64,000 bases of DNA from Methylomonas fluvii (GTDB lineage: Bacteria; Pseudomonadota; Gammaproteobacteria; Methylococcales; Methylomonadaceae), in the NCBI RefSeq assembly GCF_014850975.1, contig NZ_JACXST010000002.1:62001-126000 (forward strand), read 5' to 3'. A program made the position numbers and the translations under genes. Under the pieces are notes generated by a model. That model searched no databases. It was given only the letters and a program-made list of their open reading frames with translations, and was not told the DNA's origin. Shown here piece by piece: positions 62,895 through 64,000 of this stretch (the stretch's first letter is position 1; every line of letters begins with the position of its first letter).

Positions 62895-63977
62895 TTAATG
62901 TTGATCAGCTGTCAAAAACTGCTCTAACTGCTCCGCGCAGACTTGCTGCATATCCTTGCCTTGTTGATAGGCCAGGTTCCAGTCGACAATCATCGCCAAC
63001 GCTTGGGCCAGAGTCCAACGCGGCACCCAACCCAGAAGGGTCTTGGCTTTGGAGCAATCAAGCTTCAAATAGTGCGCTTCATGCGGCTGCTCACTAGCAT
63101 CGATTTGCCAACTTGCGCCATTGCCCCATAAATCCGCCAGTTTTTCCAATATCCACGATACGGGTTGCGCATCGGCTTCGCTGGGCCCGAAATTCCAACC
63201 CTCCGCGTATCGACTACCTTTTTTGTATAGTTGTTCGGCTAACAGGACATAACCGGTCACCGGCTCCAGTACATGCTGCCAAGGCCTGATGGCTGTCGGG
63301 TTACGAATCGTCACAGCCTCCCCTGCCATGAACGCTTTCATGATGTCTGGAATTAAGCGATCCTGAGCCCAATCCCCGCCGCCAATCACATTGCCGGCAC
63401 GCACCGACGCCACCGCCACCCCGTGCTCAGCGTAGCGTTCGCTGGGAAAAAACGAATTACGATAGCTGGCAGTTACCAGTTCCGAACAGCCTTTGCTATT
63501 GCTGTAAGGATCGAAGCCACCCATCGGCTCATTTTCCCGGTAGCCCCACAACCACTCCTTGTTTTCATAGCATTTGTCGCTGGTGACTATCACAACTGAC
63601 TTTACCGACGCGGTGTGCCTGACAGCCTCCAGTAAATTAACCGTACCCATCACATTGGTGGCGTAGGTTTCCACCGGCTGTTGATAGGAATAACGAACAA
63701 GCGGTTGCGCGGCCAAATGAAACACAAACTCAGGTTGAAAGCTTTGCATTTCCGCCATCACGCTGGTTAAATCCCGAATATCGCCTTCAACGTGCTGCAG
63801 TACCGAAGCAATACCGGCCACTTGGAACAAACTGGGTGTGGTCGGCGCCGGTAACGCATACCCTTTGATCTCCGCACCTAACCGATGCAGATATAACGCC
63901 AACCAACCGCCTTTAAATCCCGTATGCCCGGTTATAAAAACCCGTTTGCCTCGCCAAAAATCGCTATGTTCTACCAT
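62895..63977 (-). CDS. ddhB: CDP-glucose 4,6-dehydratase
   Basis: 360 residues. Short-chain dehydrogenase fold with NAD motif [20 protein letters not shown], the conserved [13 protein letters not shown], and the [11 protein letters not shown] segment with Tyr and Lys of the catalytic site. It converts CDP-glucose to CDP-4-keto-6-deoxyglucose, the substrate of ddhC. The ATG at 63977 overlaps the ddhA stop by 7 bases; a GTG 9 bases earlier is also in frame. Length matches RfbG. Confidence 0.95.
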   Translation of the reverse strand: MVEHSDFWRGKRVFITGHTGFKGGWLALYLHRLGAEIKGYALPAPTTPSLFQVAGIASVLQHVEGDIRDLTSVMAEMQSFQPEFVFHLAAQPLVRYSYQQPVETYATNVMGTVNLLEAVRHTASVKSVVIVTSDKCYENKEWLWGYRENEPMGGFDPYSNSKGCSELVTASYRNSFFPSERYAEHGVAVASVRAGNVIGGGDWAQDRLIPDIMKAFMAGEAVTIRNPTAIRPWQHVLEPVTGYVLLAEQLYKKGSRYAEGWNFGPSEADAQPVSWILEKLADLWGNGASWQIDASEQPHEAHYLKLDCSKAKTLLGWVPRWTLAQALAMIVDWNLAYQQGKDMQQVCAEQLEQFLTADQH

Positions 63978-64000
63978 ATCTTCCACGGTGCTTTTTGCTG
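63971..64000 (-). CDS. ddhA: Glucose-1-phosphate cytidylyltransferase, last codons only
   Basis: The window's right edge holds nine sense codons and a TAG stop reading QQKAPWKIW. This is the typical end of RfbF/DdhA (GKAPWKVW), the enzyme that makes CDP-glucose for DdhB, and it sits exactly where ddhA precedes ddhB in 3,6-dideoxyhexose operons. The rest lies outside the window. Confidence 0.75.
   Translation of the reverse strand, partial: QQKAPWKIW

Overview
The window is a stretch of gammaproteobacterial chromosome. Gene content and order fit a free-living aerobic gammaproteobacterium. A Methylococcales (Methylomonas-like) origin is my best guess, but no methane-oxidation marker is present to confirm it. 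Two landmarks support the class: mltD next to a YafS-like methyltransferase and rnhA, and the bamA-skp-fabZ-lpxA-rnhB-dnaE run.

Layout. 1-3.8 kb: the end of a 3-hydroxyisobutyrate-dehydrogenase-type gene, a PRA-PH/MazG-like protein, and a probable Fur-controlled set (porin, FMN-binding periplasmic protein, four-helix membrane protein) that looks like an extracytoplasmic flavin redox unit. 3.9-7.4 kb: GIY-YIG protein, rnhA, methyltransferase and divergent mltD. 7.5-9.8 kb: a Sel1-repeat protein and gltX, followed by tRNA-Ala(GGC) and two identical tRNA-Glu(TTC) genes on the same strand. 9.9-11.2 kb: a vWA/TSP3/OmpA lipoprotein with a clear terminator. 11.2-15.3 kb: an accessory island. One small membrane-protein gene was hit by an IS630-family and an IS5-family element; removing both elements and one target copy each restores a single open frame. 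The restored gene is followed by an attC-like integron recombination site and a small secreted-protein gene.

15.4-40 kb is core genome, all on the minus strand. It holds dnaE, rnhB, lpxA, fabZ, skp and bamA (without the usual lpxD and lpxB); a flavocytochrome c sulfide dehydrogenase-like pair; rlmB and rnr; several envelope proteins of unknown role (530-aa protein, DUF748 giant, 596-aa lipoprotein); hslR, rhodanese, ispH, rraA and trhP.

40-64 kb is a long, more AT-rich surface-polysaccharide (O-antigen type) cluster, entirely on the minus strand. Its promoter-proximal end (right edge) carries ddhA (last codons only), ddhB, ddhC and a YerE-like thiamine-diphosphate enzyme. These predict a CDP-linked, two-carbon-branched 3,6-dideoxyhexose of the yersiniose type. 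The centre carries a VioA-like aminotransferase, WbqC and a 3-hydroxyacyl-CoA dehydrogenase homologue, suggesting an N-acylated 4-amino-4,6-dideoxyhexose. Two separate GtrB/GtrA/large-membrane-protein modules, several GT2 glycosyltransferases, three methyltransferases, two tandem beta-propeller glycosidase-like proteins, a Wzz-like protein and a Wzx-like flippase complete the locus. No wzy, rmlA or rmlB is recognisable in the window.
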